Positions 35,275 through 47,133 of a DNA stretch of 64,000 bases are shown here, one piece after another. A program made the position numbers and the translations under genes. The stretch covers positions 286,001-350,000 of the forward strand of contig JAFMOC010000316.1 in the NCBI GenBank assembly GCA_019802505.1, written 5' to 3'. Numbering within the stretch: the first letter of the stretch is position 1; each line of letters begins with the position of its first letter. Origin of the DNA: Corydoras sp. C115 (Eukaryota > Chordata > Actinopteri > Siluriformes > Callichthyidae). Below the pieces are notes generated by a model, which was given only the letters and a program-made list of their open reading frames with translations, was not told the DNA's origin and did no database searches.

Positions 35275-35520
35275 GCAACACTGGCCGTTAATATCGGGGA
35301 CGTTAGACGCATCGGCCGATATATTGTAAGGGGTGATATCGCAATACAACTCATATGTTACCCCCAAAAAAAAAAAAAAAAAACCTAACCCAACCTGGTT
35401 TAATATCGGGGACGTTAGACGCATCGGCCGATATATTGTAAGGGGTGATATCGCAATACAACTCATATGTTACCCCCCAAAAAAAAAAAAAAAAAAAAAA
35501 AACCTAACTCAACCTGGTTT
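35275..35520 (+). repeat. Tandem duplication just after dis3l stop codon
   Basis: Two ~118-base units, each from TTAATATCGGGGACG through GGCCGATATATTG and TATGTTACCCCC to a poly(A) and CCTAACCCAACCTGG. The rest up to 36048 is unique probable 3'UTR with ATTAAA at 35873-35878 and AATAAA at 36575-36580. Confidence 0.9.
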
Positions 35521-36048
35521 TAACTAAAAAAAAAAAACCTCATAGATGCACTGAGGAACAAAAGGCTTTAGGAACAGGGGTTGTGTTTTAGTGTTCCACT
35601 TTTAGGACATTTTGTTACTTGTAACTGTGGAAATTGTATATTTAAAAAGTCTGTGTTTATACAGAATGCACTAAAAATGTTTTTCCAAAAAAAAAAAGTA
35701 TTAAAAATGTAAAACATTCTCTACCAGCCATCTGTCTCCTACTACAGCCCTCCACCACCGAGCCAGAGCCCCGACAGACCTCATCCATCCTCAACCTGAA
35801 TGTCCAGCCTAACATACAGAATACCACAGCACATGCAGTTCCGGGGGTTACCAGCAGGTGGCTCAACACTCAATTAAAGATGCCACAGTATATGTCCCCC
35901 GGCTCCAAAGGTGTCCTGGTTTTCCCAAATGAAAATATGGTCACAATGGTGTACATTCACCAAAACATCTCCATCTTCTACCCCATCTGGTCCTGCTTTC
36001 TGCCCCCCTCAGGGGTATGAATTTACAACATGTTTTTGTTGACTATTC

Positions 36049-36396
36049 TCATTCATTCATTATCTTCCGCTTTATCCTCTATTAGGGTCGCGGTGGGGTT
36101 CCCCATGCCCATCCAGGGAAGAACGTTTCGGGCGCTGGGCAGATAGACCCAGGACAGGGGGGGCAATCTATCGCTGGGCACACACTCACTCACACAGACA
36201 CACTCTATATGGGGCAATTTAGAGAACCCAATTAACTTGATCCATGTTTTTGGACTGTGGGAGGAAACCGGAGAACCCGGAGGAAACCCACGCGGACACG
36301 GGGAGAACATGGAAACTCCACCCAGATGGGGATTCGAACCGGGAATCCCTAGTGCTGAGAGGAGAACATGCTAAACCACTAAGCCACCATGCCGCC
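36049..36396 (-). repeat. Full-length SINE-A copy with target duplication
   Basis: GTTGACTATTCT flanks both ends. Confidence 0.92.
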
Positions 36397-36599
36397 TGTT
36401 GACTATTCTATTATTCAAAATGCTCATTCATCACATGGTCATTTTATTCTGTTCCCTGAACTATTTCAACTATCATGAGTTTTACTTTACTAAATTACTA
36501 AATTACTTAAAGGTTTTATAAACCGTACGTTTGTGTTGTTATGTTGTATGATGTTGTGCATCGCGTGTTGTTGCAATAAAAAAAATAATTAAAAAAAAG

Positions 36600-36854
36600 T
36601 AAACACAAGGCGGAACCAAAGTTGGGAGGCGGTGTTGCACTCCTGGCCGAGTTGCTGGTTGCACCCTCGGCTGTACACGCTGCCACGCATGCCGTGCTCC
36701 GTGCAGCTCCGTTTGACCCACGCGTGGAAAAAAAACACGCGAGTCTCCCACGCGCTTTTATTTACATTCAGCGTGGTTTTTTTTGGAGGATTTTGGTTTC
36801 GCTGTGAATTGGAGCCGCGCGGGCGGATGGATCACGTGGTGCTGCGGTTCTGAG
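36600..36854 (+). other. Possible first exon of an unidentified transcript
   Basis: A CG-containing unique segment between dis3l and tipin ends in a strong donor (TGAG|GTAAGT at 36854/36855). Just before it a short frame reads MDHVVLRF and stops. No protein family is recognised. It could be a non-coding 5' exon or chance. Confidence 0.2.
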
Positions 36855-37316
36855 GTAAGTTTGTTTGTTTATGTCCCGATAACCAGAGCTGACCGACTTA
36901 AACTTCATCTCCGTTACTTTTTTAAACACTAAATCAATTAAAACTTTTTAAACTGAATCAATTAAAACTTCTATGTTAATGTTTTATTATATTCAATATT
37001 TTTTAACTATTTTAATGAGATTGTAAATCCGACCGAAGCGATGCGCATGCGCAGTAATCCCTCACATTTTAACCTGCGTTCCAGACTCCCCGCATTAAAC
37101 TTCATTTATTATTTATTTATTATTTATTTATTATTTATTTCTTTAAGTTTCTTTATTTAAAACCTTCACACAAAACTCCTGAACCCTATAGAAATGTTTC
37201 ACCCTATAGAGCGCATATGGATTTACCCCCCCCCCCCCGCCCGCGGGGATTAATATAGGATTCTGATTCCTGCAGCGATTAAAAAAATATAATATAATAA
37301 TATAATATATTATAAT

Positions 37317-37670
37317 GGCAGCACGGTGGCTTAGTGGTTTAGCACGTTCGCCTCTCAGCACTAGGGATTCCCGGTTCGAATCCATATCTGGGTGGAGTTT
37401 CCATGTTCTCCCCGTGTCTGCGTGGGTTTCCTCCGGGTTCTTCGGTTTCCTCCCACAGTCCAAAAACATGGATCAAATCAATTGAGTTCTCCAAATTGCC
37501 CCATATAGAGTGTGTCTGTGTGAGTGAGTGTGTGCCCAGTGATAGATTGGCGTCCTGTCCTGGGTGTATCTGCCCAGCGCCCGAAACGTTCTCCCCTGGA
37601 TGGGCATGGGGAACCCCACCGCGACCCTAATAGAGGATAAAGCAGAAGATAATGAATGAATGAATAAATA
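37317..37670 (+). repeat. Full-length SINE-A copy
   Basis: Flanked by AT-rich duplicated sequence; the 20-base run GATTCTGATTCCTGCAGCGA before it recurs, with one change, after it near 37688. Confidence 0.9.
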
Positions 37671-37730
37671 ATATAATATATAATATAGGATTCTGGTTCC
37701 TGCAGCGATGCTGAACCTGCTTTAAAGCAT

Positions 37731-37733
<3 letters not shown>

Positions 37734-37767
<34 letters not shown>
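37734..37767 (+). repeat. (AAT)n microsatellite
   Basis: Eleven AAT units. Confidence 0.95.
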
Positions 37768-37769
<2 letters not shown>

Positions 37770-37849
37770 TAAAATCTTTGCCGAGCCGTAAGGTCCAGAA
37801 GCTGAGGTTGTGAATATCATTGTAAAATTTAAAATGAACCGTTTTATTA

Positions 37850-38870
37850 AATAAACCTTTCTTTGGGGGACAAATAAAGTAATAATGCATATAAGCCCCT
37901 GGAAAGAGGACGTTACTTAGAATAAAACACATGAGCCCGGGACAGAGGACTTAAACAGGTGAATGAACCTCTTTCAAGGGACTTTTTAGTTAAAATCTAT
38001 GAGCTTCTTCCAGGGGATTTCTAATTGACTGATTTATATGAGCCCCCAAGAAGGTCGTTTTGTTGTTAATGTTTGTTAAGTAAATCTAGAATGAAATGAT
38101 GAAAATAATTGTCCTTTAAGGAGAAAATGTAGAATTTCGTGTTTATAGGAGGAAAAAAATAATTGTTAAAAATAACTACAGTGTATGTATATAGACTTAT
38201 TTGTAGTCAATGTGGTGTTAATTTTCAATAAACCTTTCTTTGGGTGGACAAATCAGTTTGTAACACATATAAGCCCCTGATAAGAAGACGTTTTTAGAAT
38301 AAATCCTATGAGCCCATGATGGAGGACTTAAACAGGTGAATGAACCTCTCTCAAGGGACTTTTTAGTTAAAATCTATGAGCTTCTTACAGGGGATTTTTT
38401 AATTGGTTAATTTATGAGCCCCCAAGAAGTTTGCTTTGTAGTTAGTAATAATGGTTTGTGTGCATAATTATGAACAGAATGCTTATTAATATTTGAAGTG
38501 AATTTTGTGTCTTGTTACACCCCGTATCAATAGGTACATAAGCCAAGATCGAGACCATGAATATAGAATTTAATAAGTACGTATAAAGTAGATGTAAAAG
38601 TGTTTTATTAGGACGTTTTTTTTTATAATAAACATTTCTTTGGGTGGACAAATCAATGTATAATGCATATAAGCCCCTGATAAGAGGACTTATTAGAATA
38701 AATCCTATGAGCCCGGGACAGAGGACTTAAACAGGTGAATGAACCTCTTTCAAGGGACTTTTTAGTTAAAATCTATGAGCTTCTTACAGGGGATTTTCTA
38801 ATTGACTGATTTATGAGCCCCCAAGACGTTTGTGTTGTAGTTAGTAAAAATGTCGTGTGCATAAGTATGG
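37850..38870 (+). repeat. Tandem triplication, ~390-bp unit
   Basis: Three divergent units start with AATAAACCTTTCTTTGGG near 37850, 38228 and 38628, each carrying GAGGACTTAAACAGGTGAAT and CAAGGGACTTTTTAGTTAAA. No coding frame runs through them. Confidence 0.9.
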
Positions 38871-38969
38871 AGTTCGTTCTGTTGATGATAAAAAATGTCC
38901 GAATCAAACTGAATAACTGATTGCGCTCAGTGTCTTCATAACGTATTGAATTCTGATTTGTTTCCGCAG

Positions 38970-39024
38970 AGCATCGTTCTGATCGAGGAGCCGAATCCCG
39001 TGCCGTCGTCCCCGTCTAAATAAG
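38970..39024 (+). other. Possible small exon, function unknown
   Basis: A 55-base segment is framed by a good acceptor (TTTGTTTCCGCAG) and a good donor (AAG|GTCAGT). Two of its three frames are open to near the end; one reads SIVLIEEPNPVPSSPSK then stop. It follows the third unit of a ~390-bp tandem repeat. No partner exon in matching phase was found, so it may belong to a non-coding RNA. Confidence 0.25.
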
Positions 39025-39878
39025 GTCAGTACGTTTTTTTTATTTTCCCACAAACTCACGGGCAAATGTCTGCTTTCTACATGTATGTAAATCCACCTGT
39101 TTGTAGTCAGTTTGGTGTTAATGGAGGACATCTATTTCTGGTTTTTATTTTTTCAAAAAGGAGCTTGGCAACAGACTGCGCGGGTAAACTATTTAGTTAT
39201 TAAAGGGAGTGTACGTATTTGATGTGTGGTTTATTTTAATGTCGGCAGCATTAACACAATTTACTATTAAGATTATTGGGTGACTTAAGGTATAATATTT
39301 CTCGAGAATAATAATAATAATAATAATGGAAAAAAACAACCCCCCCCCACTGCTGTACCGAATTTGTACTGAACTGTGAAATAATTGTACCATTACACCC
39401 TTAATCAATAGGTTTATAAGCTATAAGCTATATTTCCAACAACTTTACAGGTTTTTATTATTTATTTTTATTTTTTTTCCTTTTAAGTCTTTTTGCTTAT
39501 CCTTTTGGTTAGCCACCGTCAACATTTGGAAATTTGGCATGTTTTCCACATTACCATCGGTTTTGTTTTTTGCTTGTTTTTACCTTTTTATTTCAATTAT
39601 TCATTGTTTTGGTTAGCTGTTTGTTAACATTTGGAAGTTTGGCATGTTCTCCGCATTACAATAGTTAGCTGTTTTTTTTTTGGTTGTTTTTTTCTTTTTC
39701 AGATTTTTTTTTTTTTGCAGCAGCAGTCAGCCCTTCCAGGCCAAATTTATAGTTTGTTCACAAACTTCCTTTCTAGTTACATCTTCAGTTTTATTTCGGC
39801 TGCTTTTGTTGATTTGAGAATGAGTTAGTTTGATTTTAATGATCATTATAAATAACACAAACGTGCGAATTGGAAGTC
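39025..39878. other. AT-rich intergenic sequence
   Basis: Contains (AAT)n at ~39308-39328 and a pair of related segments (TTTGGAA.TTTGGCATGTT) at ~39525 and ~39630. No gene seen. Confidence 0.5.
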
Positions 39879-39884
39879 TTTATT
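39879..39884 (-). terminator. Candidate tipin poly(A) signal
   Basis: AATAAA on the minus strand about 265 bases past the tipin stop codon, followed by AT-poor sequence. Another copy is at 39990-39995. Confidence 0.45.
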
Positions 39885-40148
39885 GAGAATAAATACATTA
39901 AAATCGATCCCGTGACATTTAAACAGTTCTGAGCTGACCGGCAAAATTATAAAATTTAAAGATTTATCAATTTTTAGCCAAAACAATGGTTTATTATTTT
40001 CTAACTGAACTGGATTGGCTGATCTCCCTGTACTTCAGTAAGCTCTTGGACTGAAGTGGGTTTAGCACCATTTTGATTAATTTACTGAATTATTAATCAT
40101 AATGTGATTTTGAACGTTTGGAAGGCTGATGTTTTTTTGGCAGAGGGT

Positions 40149-43100
40149 TCAGGGGTCCGCCTTAAGTTCCAGCTGTTCTGTCTGATCTGGAACGGGGCTG
40201 TCGTTGTCACTAAGCGGGGAACTCTCAGACGCTGCCGGTTTCTCATTCGAAGGTGTCTCCGTTTCTGTGTTTTCGTCCTGCTCGTCTTTGCTGAGGTTCT
40301 GTACGGTGGGACTGGAAGCATCTTCTTCTGGGAAACTCAGCTGTGATGATTCTGAAAAAGCAACACGAGTCGTTAGCTCCGTTTGATTCTATTGTTTGTA
40401 ATTACCGTATTTTCTGGACTATAAGGCGCACCGTATTATAAGGTGCAGTCTGAATTACGGGGTCTATTTCTGTATTTGAGCCACGTATAAGGCGCACCGT
40501 ACAATAAGGCGCAGTCTGAATTGGGGACTGTATTTCTGTACGGTACTTATTCTGTACGGCTCTGTATTATAAGGCACTCGCTAAAACATACGATCTACAA
40601 GAAAAGTAAAGGATGCAGAACGCTGATTTATAATTGAAGTTTATTCTACTACTTGATAAACACACATTATTTTAATCTCTCTTCTCCCACAAATCCATCA
40701 GCGTCCTCGTCTTCTGTGTCTGAATTAAAAAGCTGGTTCTCTATCGAGCACTCCGGCGTTCCCTCTCAGCGATGTCCGAGTCCGTCTCGTCTCCGGGCGG
40801 CCGTTCGGCGACGACGCCGGCTTTCGCGCAAGCTCGGACGACGGTCACGGCAGAAACCTCAGCCCGGGCGTCCACGACCCATTCACAGACGGTGGCGTAA
40901 CTCGCCCCGCCGCCGCCTCCCGAGTTTTAGTAAACGTGTGTTCGCCGTCTATCATCCATCGCTCCCACGCCGCCCGCGACTTTACTTTAAACGCCCCGTT
41001 TACACCAACGTCCAGCGGTCGCAGTTCTTTATTTAATCCTCCCGGAATGACGGCGAGCTCCGGATTAATTTTCTTCACTCGGCTTTTCTGTGAGATGAGC
41101 GCGCATGGAGTCACAGACCAGCAGGGCGGCGATGTGTGGGGGACAAAACCACCCGGTCGCACAACAATACTTTTATAGAATTTGGAACTCAGTACACGTA
41201 TAAGGCACCGGATTATAAGGCGCACGTCCGATTTCTGGGAAAATTTTAGGCTTTTAGGTGCACCTTATAGTCTGGAAAATACGGTAAATAGTTTGGGGAT
41301 AATGAGACGACTGATTGAACGCAGTGCGCCGTCACCTTGTTGTCGTCTCTCCAGCCGTCTCTCCAGAGCGCGCCGTTTGTTGAGCTCGATGCGCCGCTGC
41401 TGCTCCTCGGTGAGACTCAGTGGAACCGGCGCCGGGGTGGAATGGACAAACGGGTCCTCAGGAAAACCCTCGTCTCTGAACGGATCTGCGTCGCTCTGCG
41501 CCGGAACCTCCGCTTCCTCTGAAGGATGTGATATTCACACATCGGCCACTTTATTAGGTACAATCCCACGAATAAAACGAGCTGTATCGGACAAAACCTA
41601 AACTAAAGAATGAACCCTGGTCCTCTCACCGCGCTCCTCCGGTCCGGCGTAATCCTCGTGCGTTAACGGCATGTCCAGGCGGATTCGCTTCAGACAAGTC
41701 TAAAAACCATGAGGTCTTCATGAGAGCTCTGAGATCAGCCTGTGGACACATCATCAGCTTAATCATCTTACTCACCTGAACTTCCTTTTTGCCTCCCAGA
41801 ACCTCTAACCGGTCCACAAAGTCTTCAAACTGCAGTTTGGGATACAGACGGTGAGCCCAGTTCTCCATTTTCTGCATCAGAACCCGGAGATCCTCAGCCT
41901 GGTGCACACAGTGAGGCAAAAAAAAAAAATAATTCTGTATTTATAACAAATTAAAGCGGCTAGATGTAAACAGTGGTCAGGGTGTTGGGTTGTCAATCTG
42001 AAGGTTGTGGGTTCAAATCCCAGGTCCACTGAAGTTACCAGTGTTGGTCCTTGAGCAAGACCCTTAACCCTCATTGCTCCAGGGGGCGCTGTGATGAACC
42101 CTGTGTTCACCTTGTAAGTCGCTTTGGATAAAAGCGTCCAATAAATGACTAAATGTAAATGAAGCTTCGGTCACCTCGTGGCCTTTGCCCTTGAACTTGA
42201 CCTCGTCGAATAATGTACGTAACGCTGGGAGTCCCCGGTCCGATAGCAGCCTGTGATGCAGGAGAAAGAGTTATATGGCAAATGTTTTTTTTTTTAAACA
42301 TTTAAAACAAATCACACTTCAAATGGTGGCTTAGTGGTTAGCATGTTCTCCTCTCAGAACTAGGGATTCCCGGTTCGAATCCCCATCTGGGTGGAGTTTC
42401 CATATCCTCCCCGTGTCCGCGTGGGTTTCCTCCGGGTTCTCCGGTTTCCTCCCACAGTCCAAAAACATGGATCAAGTCAATTGAGTTCTCCAAATTGCCC
42501 CATATAGAGTGTGTCTGTGTGAGTGAGTGTGTGCCCAGTAGGGGTGAGCTGCAATATTCGCTGATTCGATTCGGAGAACCGTAGTCGACTATGAACCTCA
42601 TAGTCGAATGTACCATTTTGACCACATGGGGCGCCCATGGCTGCTGCTAAGCATTAGTTTTTAAATGAAATGTCTTTGTTTTCGTTATATATATAGCCTT
42701 TTGTCAAATAAAGTCATCCTAATTTCTAGAGAAAAAAAAAGAAAAACAAAAAAAAGGTTTTCTTTTGTTAGAAAAACAAGTAAAATATAAAAAAAAAAAA
42801 ATCTTTTTTTAAAAACTACGCTTATAGCGCCATCATGTGGTGAAATTTTAACTGATTCGACTATCAGTCGACTATAGGGAAAATCTGTCGAATCAGATTC
42901 GACTATGAAAATCTTTAGTTGAAGACACCCCTAGTGCCCAGCGATAGATTGCCCCCCTGTCCTGGGCGTATCTGCCCAGCGCCGCCCCCCCGCGACCCTA
43001 CTAGAGGATAAAGTGGAAGATAATGGATGGATGGACACTTTAAATGTGCAGGTCCACTGTAACCCTCACCGACCTAAAGCGCATTAAGAAGAACGTAGCC

Positions 43101-43427
43101 GTAAGCCGTTTTTTTTTTTACCTTTGAGAGTCGAGTTTAGGTTGAGGTCTCCTGACCATTCGTCTCTTAGCGACCGGAACATCAGGTAGCTTAGAAACCT
43201 CTCCTTCCCCACCTGGTGATGCAGGGAACTGCAGTCAGTGCATCACTACGTCTCTAAAGTGCATATAGAAAAGCATCTAGAGATTTCTCACCCTCTTCGC
43301 CGGCTAAAAGATCATCAAAGTTGCCCTCTCCAGGAGATAAGGGTGGTGGAAGAGGGGGAAACGATTCGTCCTCTATCTGGTCATAGTCGTCAATTCCGAA
43401 ACGCCCGTTTTCTGCTGCATCCACCAT
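40149..43427 (-). CDS. tipin: TIMELESS-interacting protein, replication fork protection complex
   Basis: Minus-strand exons, 5' to 3': 43427-43292, 43212-43122, 42250-42175, 41898-41776, 41699-41630, 41518-41336, 40351-40149. They give 293 codons plus stop (human 301). TIPIN binds TIMELESS and stabilises stalled forks and the ATR-CHK1 checkpoint in the nucleus. Visible parts: acidic N-terminus (MVDAAENG...YDQIEDE), a basic stretch (AKRRMVRRPQPKLDSQR), then the Swi3 fold at residues ~70-150 with RGLPALR, KFKGKGHE, MENWAHRLYPKLQFEDF and KRIRLDMP, and a late LTEEQQQRIE helix; the C-terminus is Glu/Ser-rich. The intron between exons 4 and 5 is only 76 bases, while intron 6 carries an 880-base pogo-like element. 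An in-frame ATG at 43451 would add 8 residues; 43427 was preferred because its product begins like the human one. Confidence 0.95.
40405..41284. mobile_element. Pogo/Tc2-like element, copy 2, in tipin intron 6
   Basis: CCGTATTTTCTGGACTATAA at the left and its inverse at the right (GTCTGGAAAATACGG), with TA on both sides. Minus strand carries a transposase C-terminal remnant. 880 bases; the most complete of the three copies. Confidence 0.92.
41970..42161 (+). repeat. SINE-B copy in tipin intron 3
   Basis: Head shortened to CAGTGGTCAGGGTG; B box GGTTCAAATCC; complete tail TTGTAAGTCGCTTTGG...AAATGTAAATG ending just before tipin exon 3 on the other strand. Confidence 0.9.
42324..43037 (+). repeat. 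SINE-A copy interrupted by a hAT element
   Basis: SINE parts are 42324-42538 and 42934-43037; the B box GGTTCGAATCC is intact and the tail is ATGG. Confidence 0.92.
42539..42933. mobile_element. Non-autonomous hAT element nested in SINE-A
   Basis: 395 bases with inverted ends TAGGGGTG and CACCCCTA and a perfect 8-base target duplication GTGCCCAG (42531-42538, 42934-42941) made from SINE sequence. Internal motif GATTCGACTAT occurs in both orientations. Confidence 0.95.
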
Positions 43428-43574
43428 CGTGCATGAAACCTGGACACCCATCCCACGGTATCATCAATGAGAACATTTTGATCAGAATATAGAAGCTGTG
43501 GTAGCTTTATAAATAAATTATAGACAATGCTGCACCTTAGAATATTATTTTTTAATAAGCAACAATTACAATAG

Positions 43575-43903
43575 TAGGCTTAGTGGTTTAGCATGTTCTC
43601 CTCTCAGTGCTAGGGATTCCCGGTTCCAATCCCCATCTGGGTGGAGTTTCCATGTCCTACCCCGTGTCCGTGTGAGTTTCCTCCGGGTTCTCCGGTTTCC
43701 TCCCACAGTCCAAAAACATGGATCAAGTCAATTGAGTTCTCCAAATTGCCCCATGTAGAGTGTGTCTCTGTGTGTGAGTAAGTGTGTGTCCGGCGATAGA
43801 TTGGCCCCCTGTCCTGGGTGTATCTGCCCTGGCGCCTGAGACGTTCTTCCCTGGATGGGCATGGGGAACCCCCCCCCCCATTCATAATGAATGAATGAAT
43901 GAA
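43575..43903 (+). repeat. SINE-A copy with target duplication
   Basis: AATTACAATAG flanks both ends; the tail jumps from the C-run to AATG repeats without the usual GATAAAGCGG. Confidence 0.92.
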
Positions 43904-44491
43904 TTACAATAGCCTTCCAGCACACAGGTGGAAACGTATTTTAACTGTAGTACTACCGTTCAACACCAGGGGGGGTAAACTGCAGTTAATTCCTCACATA
44001 TGTAAATAAACTCTAAAGCTCTAAAAACTACAATATTTATGTATATTTGTATAAATATTAGAGGAGATCCGATCGTAAATGTCCGTAAATGCACGTAAAG
44101 ACGTTTTTAATGCCAGATGTTTACAGAGGTACTTAATGTTGCATTTAATCAGCTTATCATACAGTAAAAAAATATTAATACCAGGTCTGAAGGTTTGATT
44201 CCGATTATATTACACATTAATTTCACGGGATTTTTTGTCGGCTTTGTTTAATTTACAACTAAAACAGCCAGCTGTTGCTTTTTTTTAAGAATTCACATCT
44301 TATAAAGGCTGCATTTCGAACACTTTATAAAAACGAAGGATTCACATTAGGACTCTATAATGCAGTAGCCGTAAAAAGCAATCAAGTTTTTGCGACGCCG
44401 CTGAGGAAAAACTAATAAATCTAATTAATCTAGATTAATAACTTGCCGACTTATTTCAGTAATCACAAAGTCGTTTCCACACCCGTATTGC
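43904..44491. other. Unique sequence between tipin and its probable promoter
   Basis: AT-rich, repeat-free; may hold the tipin 5'UTR and a 5' intron, but no splice pair could be fixed. Confidence 0.4.
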
Positions 44492-44640
44492 CATTACTGT
44501 GATGTCATTGGATGGTAGTGGGCCGCCAATATGTAACTGCCCAATCAGCAACAGCTTTGTGGGAATGGCCCAATGATTTAAAAGGGGGCGGGAAATGCCT
44601 TAATACAGGCGAGGAAAAAAAAAAAGCTCGATGGACTCAG
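44492..44640. promoter_or_regulatory. Candidate CCAAT/E2F promoter upstream of tipin
   Basis: CCAAT boxes lie at 44526-44530, 44541-44545 and 44570-44574, an inverted one near 44508, and a GGCGGGAAA (E2F-type) site at 44587-44595. TTTAAAAGGGGGCGGG resembles a TATA/GC-box pair. The segment is 1.1 kb above the tipin start and contains no repeat. E2F with several CCAAT boxes suits an S-phase gene such as tipin; a donor-like ACG|GTATGT at ~44650 could also mean plus-strand transcription. Confidence 0.4.
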
Positions 44641-45116
44641 GCTTACTACGGTATGTAATTGATTATTGTTAAAAACGGAACAAAACATCGGCTTCTCTGT
44701 CTCTAACTTACTTTCTGCGAATGTAATTAAAACAAACGAGCTGTACTCACCTCAGAAACTCAACAGCCCCCGAGCGCGGGTCTTATTTTGCCGGGGTTTT
44801 TCTTTTTTCGGATCGTGTCCTGATTACACTTGCTTCACTCTCTAGTGCACTACGAAGTTTATTTAGTTCGCTTTTATCAAGACCGAACCCGTTTATTCAA
44901 CAAACTTCGAACTGCACGCAACAAAACAAAAAAATCCGATACCCGATATAACAGCGTGTTAATTTAATGAACAGATTAAAGTCACTCATTCTGAACACTT
45001 TTTAGGGAAAATGGTAATGATTTGGACACAGCCAGTGAACATGCGACCTCTCTGAATAGACATGGTGTTACTTACAGCGCCATCTAGTGAAACTATCAAA
45101 CTAGTTAACGTACATT

Positions 45117-45478
45117 TCATTCATTCATTCATTCCTTCATTCATTATCTTCCGCTTTATCCTCTATTAGGTTCGCGGTGGGGTTCCCCATGCCCATCCAG
45201 GGGAGAACATCTCAGGCGCTGGGCAGATGCACCCAGGACAGGGCGCCAATCCATCGCTGGACACACACTCACTCACACAGACACACTCTATATGGGGCAA
45301 TTTGGAGAATTTACTTGACTTGATCCATGTTTTTGGACTGTGGGAGGAAACCGGAGAACCCGGAGGAAACCCACGCGGACACGGGGAGAACATGGGAACC
45401 CCACCCAGATGGGGATTCGAACCGGGAATCCCTAGTGCTGAGAGGAGAACGTGCCAAACCACTAAGCCACCGTGCCGC
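45117..45478 (-). repeat. Full-length SINE-A copy with target duplication
   Basis: AACGTACATTTCA flanks both ends. A CTCF-like motif (13/14, minus) is 26 bases upstream at 45077-45090. Confidence 0.93.
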
Positions 45479-45593
45479 CAACGTACATTTCAGATGTTGT
45501 TTATTGTAAAGGTTTTTGTATTTAGAAAGTCGTTGTAGTTCTATCTATTTCTATGATAACATGTAAAGAACGTGACCGACAAATTGTATGATC

Positions 45594-45599
45594 TTTATT
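45594..45599 (-). terminator. Candidate lctl poly(A) signal
   Basis: AATAAA on the minus strand about 350 bases past the lctl stop codon. A SINE-A copy lies between it and the tipin promoter region. Confidence 0.4.
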
Positions 45600-45945
45600 A
45601 AAGATGTGGATACAGTTTGTATTTTGTTTTCTATATGATTTCTGAAGAGCCTGATATTCCCACCAGTCCCGGAGTAAAGGTCATACAAAACAATCCGATC
45701 TGATGTTATAACATCATGTGAATTTTAATCCCTATAGGCAAAAAAAATAATAATAATCCCTCAAAATCCATCCTTTTCACATCAAAGAAAATGCCAACCC
45801 TTTCGCTAACCATTCAGGATTGAGACAGTACATTTTCCACTGATGCTTCAATGTATAAACGCATGGACTATCTTTATATCTCCAGTGTTTGCTGTCTGGT
45901 CTGCATGAAGTTCAGGAGCAGTTCACAGGAAAATGATTAGAGGGC

Positions 45946-47093
45946 CTAGAGGCGACTCCTGAGGAGGAACATGATGAAGACGGCACTGAGGAGAATACAA
46001 AGTGTGCACACCGTGGGAATCACGATCTCCGTTACCATCTCCATGTGGCTGCTGAGTGGATCTGCAAGAGACATGGAGGTTGGTAAAAAAAATAATAATA
46101 ATGAAGGGCGCATTAATGTGCGCTAATTATTGCATTTAGGGTATACTGCCCGATACCTAAACTTCATCATGCACCCGCCAAACCTTTGGCATTTCTCCCT
46201 TAGTTTCCGTGGATTTTCTTCTAGCTGGAGGAGCAAACAAAAGAAAGTTCCTGTTAGAACGTTGCTCTTTACGTAGTGAGTTTAAATTTGTGCGCCATGT
46301 TCATGCACTGAGTCAGAATCTGATCCGAACTTTTCAATTTGCGTGTTCATAAAAGTATTTTCAGTGTTTTGTAAAAGTTTGTACAGACTTTTCTTTTGTT
46401 TGCCCCAGCTGGATTACATTACTTTGTCCTTTGTGGTTTAATTTTGTTTTATTTTATACGTGATCTGTGCAAATAATACCAACCTGCAGCTAAAAGCTGA
46501 TTACTGGAGGTGCAGGTTTCTGTTGCTTTTCTTTTCCAGCTTTCAATCTGCAATAGACGCATAAGAACATAATTCATTCAACATAATTTAATCTTCAACC
46601 TTTCTATTTTTTGAAGGCACACCTCTCTCTGATTGGGGAAGCCGTTGGAGCTGATGATCCGCTTGTAGAAATGAACGGAGGCTTTTGGGTAACGTTGCTT
46701 GTTTTTGCTTCCGAAGTCCACGTAATACAAGCCGAACCTCTCGGAGAAGCCCTCGTCCCATTCGAACTTATCAAGCAGAGACCAGGCCGTGTATCCCTTC
46801 ACATTTACGCCGTCGTTCACCGCTGACCAGACAAGAGACCTCCTCGGATTATGGCCTTTATTTATTATATCGTGTATATATATTATATATCACTCACCTT
46901 TAAGCATCTCATTAATGTAATCCCTGAAATACTGCATCCTCCATTCGTCACACAGATCAGTGCACAGCATCTTCTCAGAGACGCCGTTCTCCGTCACGTA
47001 TATCATCGGGTTTCCGTACTGCGTCTGAAATGCAGTGTCAGTGCGATGATACTTCAGTATTCTCTAGATTAAATTTCTTATGCAGTTTTTCAA

Positions 47094-47133
<40 letters not shown>

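Noticed and set aside
46195..46231. Apparent lctl exon reading LEENPRKLREKCQ with splice-like borders
   Set aside because: The flanking exons 46547-46484 and 46061-45946 join directly in phase as LLAADPLSSH, as in human LCTL; including this segment would break the match.
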